Assembly: GCF_014650815.1 (NCBI RefSeq)
Contig: NZ_BMVR01000007.1
Coordinates: 1-64,000, forward strand
Reading direction: 5' to 3'
DNA: 64,000 nucleotides
From: Streptomyces flavofungini
GTDB lineage: Bacteria > Actinomycetota > Actinomycetes > Streptomycetales > Streptomycetaceae
Shown piece after piece: positions 8,015 to 17,122 of the stretch. The notes below the pieces were generated by a model. It made no database searches. It had not been told where the DNA came from and was given only the letters and a program-made list of their open reading frames with translations. Positions within the stretch are counted from its first letter, which is position 1, and each line of letters starts with the position of its first letter. The translations under genes and the position numbers were made by a program.

Positions 8015-9897
8015 GGGCGCTCTCCCAGGGTGTCGCCGATGCGGGCGGCGGACGCTTCGAGCTCGCTGACCGGCAGCAGCATCTGCGTCGCGGCGAGTTC
8101 GCGGTACAGCGCGTCCTCGCTCAGCAGCTCCTCGTGGGTGCCGACGGCGCGGATGCGGCCGCCGTCCATCACGACGATCCGGTCGGCCGTGCTGACGGTG
8201 GACAGGCGGTGCGCGACCACCACGACCGTGGTCTGCGCCGTGATGCCGGTGATGACCTCCCGCAGGGCGTTCTCGTTGCGGGCGTCGAGCTGCGAGGTCA
8301 CCTCGTCGAGCAGCAGCAGCCGTGGCCGGCGCAGCAGCGCGCGGGCCACGGCGACCCGCTGCCGCTCACCGCCGGACAGCTTGGTGCCGCGGTGGCCGAC
8401 CTCGGTGTCGAGGCCGTGCGGGAGCCGGTCGACGAGCTCGCCGAGGCGGGCCTGGTCGACGACGCGGCGCAGCTCCTCCTCGGTGGCGTACGGCATGCCG
8501 ATGCACAGGTTGTCGCGAATGGTCCCGGCGAGGACGGGGGCGTCCTGCTCGACGTAGCCGATGGCGGCGCGCAGTTCGCCCAGGTCCAGTTCGTGGATGT
8601 CCCGGCCGTCCATGCGCACGGTGCCGCTCTGTGGCTCGTAGAACCGCTCGATCAAGGAGAACACCGTGGACTTGCCCGCGCCGGAGGGGCCCACGAAGGC
8701 GGTCATCCCGGCGGCGGGGATGTCGAAGCTGATGCCGTGGTGCACCACGGGCCCGTCGCCGGGATAGCGGAAGACGACGTCCTGGAACGTCAGCGACGCG
8801 GGCGCCGCCGCCCGGTCCGACAGCACCGGGGCCGGGCGCACCGGGCTCTCCGGCTCGGTGCGCAGCCGCAGCAGCTCGCTGACGCGGGACATCGCGGCGG
8901 CCACCACGTTGAACCGGATCATCGCGGTGACCAGCGCGCCCAGCGGCGGCACGAGGTAGAAGAGGTAGAGCAGGAACGCGATCAGACTGCCCAGGCTCAT
9001 CGCGCCGGACGCCACCCGGGCGCCGCCGACACCGAGGACGGCGAGGAACGCCACCTGGATCGTCACGGTGATGAAGGCGCCGACCAGCGAGTCGAGCCGG
9101 GCCACCTTCAGGCTGTGCCGCCAGGCCCGGCGCGCGCCGCGCTCGGCGATCTCGGCCTCGCTGTTCTCCGCGCCGGACGCCTTGATGGTGCGGAAGGTGC
9201 CGAGCGCCCGCTCCAGGGCGGTGCTCAGCTCGGCCACGCCCTCCTGGGCGCGGCGCGCGGCGCTCTCCAGCTGCGGCAGGCCGGTGGCGACGAGGATGCC
9301 GCCGAGCAGCACCACGGCCAGCGTGGTCAGCAGCAGCACCCAGTCCATCAGGCCCATCAGGACGAGGATCGCGACGAGCATCACCGAGCCGTTGACAGTC
9401 TCCACGATCGCGGTGGTGACGGCGCTGCGCATCAGTGTGGTGTCGGCGGTGGCCCGCGACATCAGGTCGCCCGGCGGGATCTTGTCCGTCTCGGACACCC
9501 GCAGCCACAGCACCCGGCGGATCACCTCGCGGCGCGTGCTGAGGACGACCGTCTCGGAGACCCGCATCAGGATGAACGTGCCGATCGCGCCGACCACCGC
9601 CGACACCAGCACGAGAGCCGTCAGCGCGATCAGCGCCGACATGACGGGGGAGCGCGACTCCAGGTTCTCCACCACGGACTTGGCGATCACGGGCTGGATC
9701 AGGCCCGAGAAGCCGCCGAGCAGCGACAGGCCGCCGCCGAGGAGGATGCGCCTGCGCTGCGGCCGCAGATAGCGGAGCATGTCCCGCCAGGCGTCGGCGC
9801 GCAGAATGGCCGGACGGCCGGACTCCGCCCGCTCCTCGGGCTGTCGGGTGTCCGGCGGGTCCTGCTGCCGCGCGGTGTCAGGTGCCGTACCCAGCAT
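8011..9897 (-). CDS. ABC transporter, fused permease and ATPase (exporter)
   Basis: A 628-residue half-transporter of the MsbA/multidrug type. The N-terminal permease (about 45-350) has six predicted membrane helices. The ATPase has Walker A FVGPSGAGKST, Q-loop region YVEQDAPV, signature LSGGERQRVAVARALL, Walker B LLLLDEVTSQLD and switch His in VVAHRLSTV. The ATG at 9897 was preferred over an upstream in-frame start that would overlap the lyase gene by 134 bases; even so the two genes overlap by 20. It is probably a homodimeric exporter of the locus product. No peptidase domain is present, so it would not itself remove a lanthipeptide leader. Confidence 0.93.
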   Translation of the reverse strand: MLGTAPDTARQQDPPDTRQPEERAESGRPAILRADAWRDMLRYLRPQRRRILLGGGLSLLGGFSGLIQPVIAKSVVENLESRSPVMSALIALTALVLVSAVVGAIGTFILMRVSETVVLSTRREVIRRVLWLRVSETDKIPPGDLMSRATADTTLMRSAVTTAIVETVNGSVMLVAILVLMGLMDWVLLLTTLAVVLLGGILVATGLPQLESAARRAQEGVAELSTALERALGTFRTIKASGAENSEAEIAERGARRAWRHSLKVARLDSLVGAFITVTIQVAFLAVLGVGGARVASGAMSLGSLIAFLLYLFYLVPPLGALVTAMIRFNVVAAAMSRVSELLRLRTEPESPVRPAPVLSDRAAAPASLTFQDVVFRYPGDGPVVHHGISFDIPAAGMTAFVGPSGAGKSTVFSLIERFYEPQSGTVRMDGRDIHELDLGELRAAIGYVEQDAPVLAGTIRDNLCIGMPYATEEELRRVVDQARLGELVDRLPHGLDTEVGHRGTKLSGGERQRVAVARALLRRPRLLLLDEVTSQLDARNENALREVITGITAQTTVVVVAHRLSTVSTADRIVVMDGGRIRAVGTHEELLSEDALYRELAATQMLLPVSELEASAARIGDTLGERP

Positions 9898-11422
9898 CTG
9901 CGCTCTCCTCCTCGCGTTCGATGAGCTCGGTGGCGAGGCGCGCGAGGACGTCGCGGGCCCCGCGCACCTCGGACGCCAGCGGCCGGTCGGCCGCCAACGC
10001 GGGGGAGACACGGGCCAGGTCGGCCCACACGCCGGGGGAGTCGCCGGGCTGCCCGGTGGGCGCGGTGAGCGCCGCGTACTGCGTCACCGCGACCGCGAGC
10101 GAGCCCACGACCAGCCACGCCTGTTCGACGGCGTCGCTCACGGCGTTCGCGCCGTTGAGGGCCATCGGCACGTGGTCCTGGTTGAGGCCGTTGCTGGGCA
10201 GCGCCGTCAGGCCCGCCGGGTAGACGAGCTGGCGGATGCGGGCGACGAACGAGGTCGCGCTGAGCTGCACCCCGGCGAGACCGCTGCCGCGGCCGGGCAT
10301 CGGGGTGAGCATGGGCGGCCTGCCGCCGTTGGTCTCCGGCAGGCACAGCAGGGCGAGTTGGCGCTCGGCGAGGAACGCGATCTGCTGCAGGCACAGGCCG
10401 ATCTGGTCGGAGGCGAGGCCCACCGGCATCGCGTGGAAGTTGCCCGCGTGCAGGAACTCGCCCTCGTAGAAGACCGGGTTGTCCGTACAGCCCACCGCCT
10501 CCCGGACCAGGATGTCCTCAAGAACGGACAGTTGGTCGACGACCGCGCCGATCACCTGCGGCGCGCAGCGCAGGCTGTACGGCTCCTGCAGCGGGCGTGC
10601 CGGATCGCGGCGGTGGTCCGGCGGCAGGTCCTCCCTGATCCACCGGGCGGCGACCAACTGCCCCGCCTGGCCGCGGGCATGACCCACTCCGGGGTGGTAC
10701 GCCTGCGGGCTCGCGCCGAGCAGCGTCACCGCGCGCGCGGTGAGCGCCGCGACCGCGCGGGCCAGGCGCAGCACCTCCCGGTGGTTGAGCAGCGTGACGG
10801 CCAGGCTCACGCTGGTGCCGTTGACGAAGGACAGGGCCTGCCGGGCCCGCCACGTCACCGGGCGCGCGCCGAGCGCGGCCAGGGCCTCCGTGGACGGCCG
10901 CACCCGCCAGTTCCCCGCGCTGTCGCGCAGCCACGCCTCGCCCTCCCCGGCCAGGGCGAGCGCCGCGTGCGCGAGGGGCTGCAGGTCGCCGCTCGCGCTG
11001 ACCGTGCCGTCGCGAGGGATCACCGGAGTGAAGCCCCGGTTCCACAACTCGGCCACCCGGTCCCAGAATTCGGGCGACACGGCCGAGTGGCCGAGCCGCA
11101 TGCTGTTGAGCCGGATCCACACCACCAGACGGCAGACCTCCGGGGACAGCGGCCGCCCCTGGCCGCTGCCGAGGTGGGCGATGAGCCCGCTGCCCTGGTC
11201 GGTGTCCGACGCGGCGGCCGCGTACTCGACCAGCGGGCCGAACCCCTGCGTGACGCCGTACACCTGCTCCTGGTCGGCGAGGGCCCGGGCGAGCCGGTCG
11301 ACACCGGCCCGCATGCGCTCCGCCTCCAGCGGGCTGCACGGGCGCACCCGGGCGTCGGGGCGGGCCTGGCGCACGATGTCCGCCAGGCGTTCCTTCGGCG
11401 ACTCGACTACGTCTGTGATCAT
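9878..11422 (-). CDS. Aromatic amino acid ammonia-lyase, probably tyrosine ammonia-lyase
   Basis: A 514-residue member of the HAL/PAL/TAL family, which uses an autocatalytic MIO group. The MIO triad Ala143-Ser144-Gly145 sits in VSASGDLQPLAH, and the catalytic Tyr55 in VYGVTQGFGPL. The substrate-selectivity dipeptide aligned by eye with RsTAL reads His83-Leu84 (LIAHLGSG). In characterised enzymes His-Leu favours tyrosine, Phe-Leu phenylalanine and Ser-His histidine. The predicted reaction is L-tyrosine to p-coumarate; a tyrosine aminomutase giving beta-tyrosine is possible. Its start overlaps the stop of the ligase at 11419 by 4 bases. The operon then supplies the ligase and ACP to carry the product. 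Confidence 0.88.
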   Translation of the reverse strand: MITDVVESPKERLADIVRQARPDARVRPCSPLEAERMRAGVDRLARALADQEQVYGVTQGFGPLVEYAAAASDTDQGSGLIAHLGSGQGRPLSPEVCRLVVWIRLNSMRLGHSAVSPEFWDRVAELWNRGFTPVIPRDGTVSASGDLQPLAHAALALAGEGEAWLRDSAGNWRVRPSTEALAALGARPVTWRARQALSFVNGTSVSLAVTLLNHREVLRLARAVAALTARAVTLLGASPQAYHPGVGHARGQAGQLVAARWIREDLPPDHRRDPARPLQEPYSLRCAPQVIGAVVDQLSVLEDILVREAVGCTDNPVFYEGEFLHAGNFHAMPVGLASDQIGLCLQQIAFLAERQLALLCLPETNGGRPPMLTPMPGRGSGLAGVQLSATSFVARIRQLVYPAGLTALPSNGLNQDHVPMALNGANAVSDAVEQAWLVVGSLAVAVTQYAALTAPTGQPGDSPGVWADLARVSPALAADRPLASEVRGARDVLARLATELIEREEESADAGYGT

Positions 11423-12672
11423 GTGGCGGCTCCTGCGTCAGCGGGTCGGGTGGGGCGGATCCGGCGCGGCAGGCCGGTCGGGGAGCGGTCGATGCGGTCG
11501 ACGACGTGCACTTGGCGGGGCTGGACGGTGAGGTCGTGGCCCGCGATGAGCGCGCGCACGCGGGCCCGGTCGAGACGGCCGCCCGGCGGCGGCACGACGT
11601 ACAACTCCAAGTGCTCGCCGCTGAGTTCGTCGGCGACGGGCAGGCAGGCGAGATCCGCGCAGTCGACGACGGCGCGCAGCGCGCGCTCCAGCGCGCCGAG
11701 GTCCACCCGGCGGCCGTTGATCTTCACGAGACCACCGCGCCGTCCAGTGAAACGGAACCGCCGTGTCCCGCAGGGCCGTACGAGGTCGTCGGTGCGCCAG
11801 GTGTCGAGGGGAGCGAGGCCGGGGCGGGCGGCGAGGCGGGGGCTGCGGACGGTCAGGGGGACGTCGGGGTCGGTGTCCGCGCGGTCGAGGGCGGGATGGG
11901 GGTGGGGGGCGCCGAGAGTGCCGGGGACGTGCCGCACGTCGGAGGCGTCGTGGATGCCGTGGATGCCGTGGGCGTCGTGGGCGTCCCGCGCGTCGGCGAC
12001 GAACTCCACGTCGTCGAACAGGTCCCACGGCGGATCGTCCGGACCCCACTCCCGCCAGGCGATGCCGCCCGTCTCCGTGGACCCGAACACCTCCCGCACC
12101 GACACCCGCCCGGGGCCCGCGTCCCGGACGAAGTCCTGAGCGGTGGACGGCAGCATCGCGGTGCTGTGGAGCAGGGCGACGCGCTCGCGGGCCGCGATCC
12201 ACGGGAGCTTGCGGCGCAGCGCCGAGAACGACCAGGGCACCGCGACCACCGCCCACCGGCCCGTGGGCGACGGCGGCATGGCACCGAAGAAGTGCGGGCG
12301 GTACCAGACGGGCAGCCCGAGTCTGGCCGGGACGAGCAGGGTCGCGAGCGCCCCGTACACGTGCCGGGGCGGCGCGAACGACAGGACGGCCTCGGGGCGT
12401 TCGGGCCGCAGCAGCGCGGCCAGCATGCCCGCCTCCTCCCAGAGCTGGTCGCGGGTGCGCCGCCAGCACTCGCTGGGGCCGGTCGTGCCGGACGTGTGGA
12501 AGTCCAGCGCCGGGGGCAGCGTCCGGCGGACCAGCTCCCCGGCGTCCTCGCCGAGCAGGTCCCAACGGACCAGCCAGGGGCGCTCGTTGACGCCGGGAGC
12601 GGCGGGGCCCGCGGCCAGGACTTCCTGCGGGGTCAGCTCGGGATGGCTCACCAGGTCACCTCGTGTCGTCAC
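11419..12672 (-). CDS. Short AMP-dependent aryl-acid ligase
   Basis: This 417-residue adenylate-forming enzyme is shorter than a typical 540-residue 4-coumarate ligase. It has the phosphate-binding loop DFHTSGTTGPSECWRR, the VFGSTETGGIAWR motif, TDDLVR and the C-terminal GRRGGLVKINGRRVDLG with a catalytic-lysine segment. Residues about 215-240 form an unusual His/Asp/Ala-rich low-complexity loop (DARDAHDAHGIHGIHDAS). It sits between ACP and lyase genes with 4-base overlaps on both sides, so the likely job is loading coumarate or another aryl acid onto the ACP, as in photoactive-yellow-protein or aryl-starter pathways. Confidence 0.8.
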   Translation of the reverse strand: MTTRGDLVSHPELTPQEVLAAGPAAPGVNERPWLVRWDLLGEDAGELVRRTLPPALDFHTSGTTGPSECWRRTRDQLWEEAGMLAALLRPERPEAVLSFAPPRHVYGALATLLVPARLGLPVWYRPHFFGAMPPSPTGRWAVVAVPWSFSALRRKLPWIAARERVALLHSTAMLPSTAQDFVRDAGPGRVSVREVFGSTETGGIAWREWGPDDPPWDLFDDVEFVADARDAHDAHGIHGIHDASDVRHVPGTLGAPHPHPALDRADTDPDVPLTVRSPRLAARPGLAPLDTWRTDDLVRPCGTRRFRFTGRRGGLVKINGRRVDLGALERALRAVVDCADLACLPVADELSGEHLELYVVPPPGGRLDRARVRALIAGHDLTVQPRQVHVVDRIDRSPTGLPRRIRPTRPADAGAAT

Positions 12673-12932
12673 TGACTGTGTTCAACCCGTTCCCGTACCA
12701 GGTCCACGAGATCCTGCACCGTGGTGATCGTGGCCAGCTCCTCGTCGGGTATCTCATCGCCCGCCTGCCGCTGGAGCGTGAAAGCGATCTCCACCATGGA
12801 GAGGGAATCGATCCCGAGATCGTCCACCAAGGACTTACCGGGCTCCACCTCTTCGGTCGGAATTCCGGCTACTTCTTCCACCGCCTCGGCGACAAAACGA
12901 AGTGCGGCGCTCTGGTTCATGAGTGCGTCCAT
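12669..12932 (-). CDS. Acyl carrier protein
   Basis: An 87-residue ACP with the 4'-phosphopantetheine attachment serine in DDLGIDSLSMVEIAF. ATG follows TAGGAGATAGCC. It is the first gene of the ACP-ligase-lyase-ABC-FAAL operon and overlaps the ligase start by 4 bases. Two different adenylating enzymes in the operon could charge it, one with an aryl acid and one with a fatty acid. No ketosynthase or NRPS lies nearby in the visible part, so the acyl group may be handed directly to an acyltransferase such as the GNAT at 4530-5225. Confidence 0.9.
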   Translation of the reverse strand: MDALMNQSAALRFVAEAVEEVAGIPTEEVEPGKSLVDDLGIDSLSMVEIAFTLQRQAGDEIPDEELATITTVQDLVDLVRERVEHSQ

Positions 12933-13542
12933 GGCTATCTCCTATTTCATCGAAGCGCGCACGGTCAATGCATGACTGTCCGGATCCCATTGAGAAATGC
13001 CGAGAAACGGTCTGTCGTGCCCGGTCAGAAGTGTCGCGGACGGAATATCGGCAGGTTGTTGTCCACTTGTGGTCCGGGGGCGTGCGCCGGTAAGTACGCG
13101 GATGTCCCGGGGGCTTGGCGGCGGCATCGGTACCCGTCCGCGCCGGTCCCGCCGCCGACCGTCCCGCCGGCGGGACGCCGTGCCGCGTCCCGGACCCGAC
13201 CCTGCCCACCGCCCCGGAACCCGGCCCGCGACACCCGGTCGCGCACATCCGGAACGGCCAGCCGGCGCGCGGTCCCCGCCTCCCGGCCGACCACCCGCGT
13301 TGCGAAAAGCGCAGGCGCGCTCGGAGCCTCCGCATGACACGGCGACGCGCCGAAACCGCGGGGAATCAGACCGTGCCGGAAGGCGATCAACCGCATGTCC
13401 CGGTCCGGGTTCGCCGTCGGCCCATCCGGAACAACCGGCCATTCATTCCCCTGGACACCGCGCCGTGACCTGCCGCAGACTGCCGGAGTCTCGGGACGAC
13501 TCGGGGCAGGTGAGAGTACAGCACGCTCACACGGAGGATGTC
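12933..13542. promoter_or_regulatory. Divergent intergenic region between ACP operon and LmbU-type regulator
   Basis: About 600 bases with no convincing gene. The first 120 bases next to the ACP are clearly lower in GC and should hold its promoter. Long reading frames on both strands lack recognisable motifs and natural codon bias. A regulator of the adjacent LmbU type would be expected to act here, but I could not define a binding site. Confidence 0.5.
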
Positions 13543-14454
13543 TTGCCAAGCAAGAGGCACGGGGGAATACCTCCCGGCGTGAGGCCGCTACCGCACTCGA
13601 TTCCGACAGCGATTCCCAACCAGATTTCCAACCCGATTCCCAGAACTATTGCAGGAGGTCTTTCGAGAGACCATAATCCGCCGAACGTGCAGGAACGGAA
13701 ATTCGGATCGCAGCTCCATGTGAACGCGTCCGTGGTGGCCCGGCGCACCTCGCTCGACCTGCCGGTCGACCTCCCGCTGGACCGCTGGCGGAGCCTCGGC
13801 GCGCACATCGCCGTCATCGCCGACTCGTCGAGCTGGTGGCTGGGGGACTGGCTCATCTACGGCCAGGCCCACTACCCCGACCGCTACAAGATCGCCCTCG
13901 CCGACACCTCCCTGAGCTACCAGACGCTGCGCAACTACGCCTGGGTCGCGGGCCGGTTCGGCGTGGCGCGGCGGCGCGGACGGCTCAGCTTCCAGCACCA
14001 CGCCGAGGTGGCGGGCCTGGACGAGCGGGCCCAGGACCACTGGCTGGAACAGGCCGAACGGCACGGCTGGTCCCGCAACGAACTGCGCCGCCACATCAGG
14101 GAGAGCCTGCGCGCACCCGAACGCAGACCGGTGGGGGAGGCGGCACGGCCGGGTCCCGAGCTCGGGTCCGGGACCGCTTCCGGGTCCGGCGACACGCAGG
14201 CGGCCATCCGCTTCAAGATCACAACAGAGCGGCGCATCCGCTGGCAGAAGGCCGCGGCCAACCAGGGCCAGGCCCTCGCCGAGTGGATCGTCTCCGTACT
14301 CGACCGCTGCGCGCCCGCGACGGTGCGCCCCGCCACCGAGAGCTGTACCGCCGACCTCCCGCACCACCCGGTCCTCGCCGGGCGCGCGCTGGAGGAGTGC
14401 GGTGCCGCCCACGCGCGGTGCGGGCCGCTGGAGCCCGCGGCGCCGCAGCCGTAG
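13543..14454 (+). CDS. LmbU/NovE-family transcriptional regulator
   Basis: The conserved part matches the pathway-specific LmbU/NovE family: SSWWLGDWLIYGQ, TLRNYAWVAGRFGVARRRG, LSFQHHAEVAGL and a helix-turn-helix-like HGWSRNELRRHIRESL. LmbU activates lincomycin genes, so this protein probably controls locus 1. The start is uncertain. TTG at 13543 has a good GGAGG 5 bases upstream and gives 303 residues. GTG at 13687 gives 255 residues, nearer the family length, but no ribosome binding site is well placed. The extra N-terminal stretch is Pro/Ile-rich and encoded by a repetitive, lower-GC segment with a GGTCT/AGACC hairpin near 13657. The C-terminal 100 residues after ERRPVGEAAR are variable. 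Confidence 0.85.
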   Translation: MPSKRHGGIPPGVRPLPHSIPTAIPNQISNPIPRTIAGGLSRDHNPPNVQERKFGSQLHVNASVVARRTSLDLPVDLPLDRWRSLGAHIAVIADSSSWWLGDWLIYGQAHYPDRYKIALADTSLSYQTLRNYAWVAGRFGVARRRGRLSFQHHAEVAGLDERAQDHWLEQAERHGWSRNELRRHIRESLRAPERRPVGEAARPGPELGSGTASGSGDTQAAIRFKITTERRIRWQKAAANQGQALAEWIVSVLDRCAPATVRPATESCTADLPHHPVLAGRALEECGAAHARCGPLEPAAPQP

Positions 14455-14494
14455 CGCGACCAGCCGACCCCGAGCGAACCGAGGACCAGTGACC

Positions 14495-15604
14495 ATGGGC
14501 ATCAAGGTCTGGAACTACCTTGCGGAGTACGACGCCGAGCGCGCCGACATCCTCGACGCCGTCGACACCGTCTTCCGCTCCGGACAGCTGATCCTCGGTC
14601 AGCGCGTCGGGGCCTTCGAGCGGGCGTTCGCCGACTACCACGGCGTGCCGCACTGCGCCGGGGTCGACAACGGCACCAACGCCCTCGTACTGGGGCTGCG
14701 CGCGCTCGGGGTCGGCCGTGGCGACGAGGTGATCACCGTCGCCAACACGGCGGCGCCCACCGTGATCGCCATCGACGCCGTGGGCGCGAAACCCGTGTTC
14801 GTCGACGTGCACCCCGAGACGTACCTCATGGACGTGGACCGCATCCCGGACGTGATCACCGAACGCACCAGGTGCCTGCTGCCGGTGCACCTCTACGGCC
14901 AGTGTGTCGACCTGACGGCGCTGACCGGGCACGCGTCCGCGCACGGGCTCGCCGTCCTGGAGGACTGCGCCCAGGCCCACGGCGCGCGCCAACGCGGCCG
15001 GCTCGCGGGAACCACCGGGGACGCCGCCGCGTTCTCCTTCTACCCGACCAAGGTCCTCGGCGCGTACGGCGACGCCGGAGCCGTCATCACCTCGACGGCG
15101 GCCGTCGACGCCGCGCTGCGCAGACTGCGTTACTACGGCATGGAGGACCGTTACTACGTAGAGGCGACCCCCGGCCACAACAGCCGCCTCGACGAGGTGC
15201 ACGCCGAGATCCTGCGCCGCAAGCTGACCCGCCTCGACGACTACCTGTCCGCCCGCCGCGCGATCGCCGCCCGGTACGCGGAAGGCCTCGCCGGCACCGG
15301 CCTCGTGCTGCCCGCCCTGGCCGACGGCAACGACCACGTGTACTACCTGTACGTCGTCCGCCACCCCCAGCGCGACCGGATCCTCGCCGAGCTGGCCGCG
15401 CGCGACATCACGCTCAACGTCAGCTACCGCTGGCCCGTGCACACGATGAAGGGCTTCGCCCACCTCGGCCACCGCCGGGGCGACCTGCCCGTCACCGAAC
15501 GGGCCGCCGACGAGATCTTCTCGCTGCCCATGTACCCGACGCTGACCAAGTCCGAGCAGGACCTGGTCGTGGAGGCGCTGCGCGAGGTGCTCGCGGGTCT
15601 CTAG
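14495..15604 (+). CDS. DegT/DnrJ/EryC1-family sugar 3-aminotransferase
   Basis: A 369-residue PLP-dependent aminotransferase close to DesV/TylB/EryCI. It starts with the family signature KVWNYLAEYDAERADILDAV, has DNGTNALVLGLRALG, and carries the PLP lysine in FSFYPTKVLGAYGDAG. It would aminate the C-3 keto group of a dTDP-4,6-dideoxy- or 6-deoxy-3-ketohexose using glutamate. GTG at 14489 is an alternative start, GAGG at 14481 serving either. It opens a four-gene sugar cassette on the plus strand, directly after the LmbU-type gene. Confidence 0.93.
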   Translation: MGIKVWNYLAEYDAERADILDAVDTVFRSGQLILGQRVGAFERAFADYHGVPHCAGVDNGTNALVLGLRALGVGRGDEVITVANTAAPTVIAIDAVGAKPVFVDVHPETYLMDVDRIPDVITERTRCLLPVHLYGQCVDLTALTGHASAHGLAVLEDCAQAHGARQRGRLAGTTGDAAAFSFYPTKVLGAYGDAGAVITSTAAVDAALRRLRYYGMEDRYYVEATPGHNSRLDEVHAEILRRKLTRLDDYLSARRAIAARYAEGLAGTGLVLPALADGNDHVYYLYVVRHPQRDRILAELAARDITLNVSYRWPVHTMKGFAHLGHRRGDLPVTERAADEIFSLPMYPTLTKSEQDLVVEALREVLAGL

Positions 15605-15635
15605 TGCCGCAGCGGGCTCGGACCAACGGCCATCC

Positions 15636-17066
15636 GTGGGAGGTGCCGTCATCGTCACATCACGTCAAGACGCTCCGGCCGCCGCGGCGGCGGACCCTGC
15701 GGTGGACCAGGAGGTGGCCCCGGAGTCCGCGACCGCCGCCCCGGACGCCGCGTTCGCCGCCTGGTGGGCCGAGCGCCGCAGCGCGGCCCGGCTGTCCGTC
15801 ACCCCCGTCCCCTTCCGCGAACTGCCGCACTGGTCCTGCACGCGGGACGGCGACCTGGTCCACGACAGCGGCCGCTTCTTCACGGTCTCCGGCATGCGGG
15901 TGCGCGGTCCCGGAGACCCCGGGGACCCCGGAGGGCCGGGCACCTCCGGGCGCGACCAGCCGGTGATCGTGCAACCGGAGATCGGCGTCCTCGGCCTGCT
16001 CCTCAAGCACCTGGACGGCGAACCGCACGTGCTGCTCCAGGCCAAGGCCGAGCCGGGCAACATCGACGGCATCCAGCTCTCGCCCACCGTCCAGGCGACC
16101 CGCAGCAACTACACCCGCGTGCACCGGGGCGGCGCGACCCGTCACCTGGAACACTTCACGGGCCCCGGCCGCGGGCGAGTCCTCGTCGACTCCCTCCAGT
16201 CCGAACAGGGCGCGTGGTTCTGGCGCAAACACAACCGGAACATGGTCGTCGAGCCGGTCGGGGAGGTCGCCGAGCACCCCGACTTCCGCTGGATCGCGCT
16301 GCGGACGGTGCGGCGGCTGCTGGGCGTGGACCATCTGGTCAACATGGACACGCGGTCCGTACTGGGCTGTCTGCACCCCGAGCCCGCGCCCACCACGTCC
16401 ACGCAGCCGGCGGCGGCCGCCGACCCGCCCCGCCTCCGCGCACTCACCAGCTGGCTCATCGACGCCAAACAGCACTGCCCCTGGTACGCCCGTCCGGTGC
16501 CGCTCGGGGACGTCGCAGGCTGGACGCGTACCGAGACGGAGATCGCCGACGACGCGGGGCGGTCGTTCCGCATCATCGCGGTCCGGGTGGAGGCGGGCAC
16601 CCGCGAGGTACGGCAGTGGGCCCAGCCGCTGCTCGCGCCCCGCCGCCCCGGCCTCGCGGTGTTCCTGTGCCGCGGCACCGCCGGAGTGCGCCGGGTCCTG
16701 GTCCGGGCACGGACCGAGCCGGGCCTCGCCGACCTGGTCGAACTCGGCCCCACCGTCCAGTGGTCCGACGACACCGGGCCCGCCCTGCCGGAGGAGGCCG
16801 GTCCGTTCGACGGCGTGGCGCTGACCGCCGACCCGGCACGCGTACGGTTCGACGCGGAGCTGTCCGAGGAGGGCGGCCGCTTCTACCGGGCGGCGACGCG
16901 CTACCGGATCATCGAGGCAGACGACACCCTCGCCTCCTCGGATTCCCCACCACCCGCCGACTACCGTTGGTTGACGGTGCGTCAACTCCAGGCCCTGGCC
17001 GCGCGCGGCCACCATGTCAACGTCCAGGCGCGCAGCCTCCTGGCCTGCCTGGCGTCCCTGCCGTGA
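15636..17066 (+). CDS. dTDP-4-keto-6-deoxyhexose 2,3-dehydratase (EvaA/SpnO type)
   Basis: A 476-residue protein of the NDP-hexose 2,3-dehydratase family, which removes the C-2 hydroxyl in 2-deoxysugar pathways. It shows the internal duplication typical of the family: FRELPHWSC ... LGLLLKHLDG ... QLSPTVQATRSNYTR, and a second copy FRIIAVRVEAGTREVRQW ... VELGPTVQWS. GTG at 15636 is the only standard start, but GGGAGG (15638-15643) would better fit an initiation near 15651, so the first residues are uncertain. The next gene is 56 bases downstream. With the 3-aminotransferase it implies a 2,3,6-trideoxy-3-aminosugar. Confidence 0.92.
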   Translation: MGGAVIVTSRQDAPAAAAADPAVDQEVAPESATAAPDAAFAAWWAERRSAARLSVTPVPFRELPHWSCTRDGDLVHDSGRFFTVSGMRVRGPGDPGDPGGPGTSGRDQPVIVQPEIGVLGLLLKHLDGEPHVLLQAKAEPGNIDGIQLSPTVQATRSNYTRVHRGGATRHLEHFTGPGRGRVLVDSLQSEQGAWFWRKHNRNMVVEPVGEVAEHPDFRWIALRTVRRLLGVDHLVNMDTRSVLGCLHPEPAPTTSTQPAAAADPPRLRALTSWLIDAKQHCPWYARPVPLGDVAGWTRTETEIADDAGRSFRIIAVRVEAGTREVRQWAQPLLAPRRPGLAVFLCRGTAGVRRVLVRARTEPGLADLVELGPTVQWSDDTGPALPEEAGPFDGVALTADPARVRFDAELSEEGGRFYRAATRYRIIEADDTLASSDSPPPADYRWLTVRQLQALAARGHHVNVQARSLLACLASLP

Positions 17067-17122
17067 ACCATCGCGCCTCACCCCCGTGGAACCTCGCGAA
17101 CCCTGTGGAAGGGAAAGTTGCC

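Noticed and set aside
8011..10011. 666-codon version of the ABC transporter
   Set aside because: The extra 38 residues lie inside the ammonia-lyase gene without a ribosome binding site. The ATG at 9897 fits the family length.
13025..13549. 174-codon minus-strand ORF between the ACP and LmbU-type genes
   Set aside because: No motif, poor codon bias and no ribosome binding site. The region is better read as a control region.
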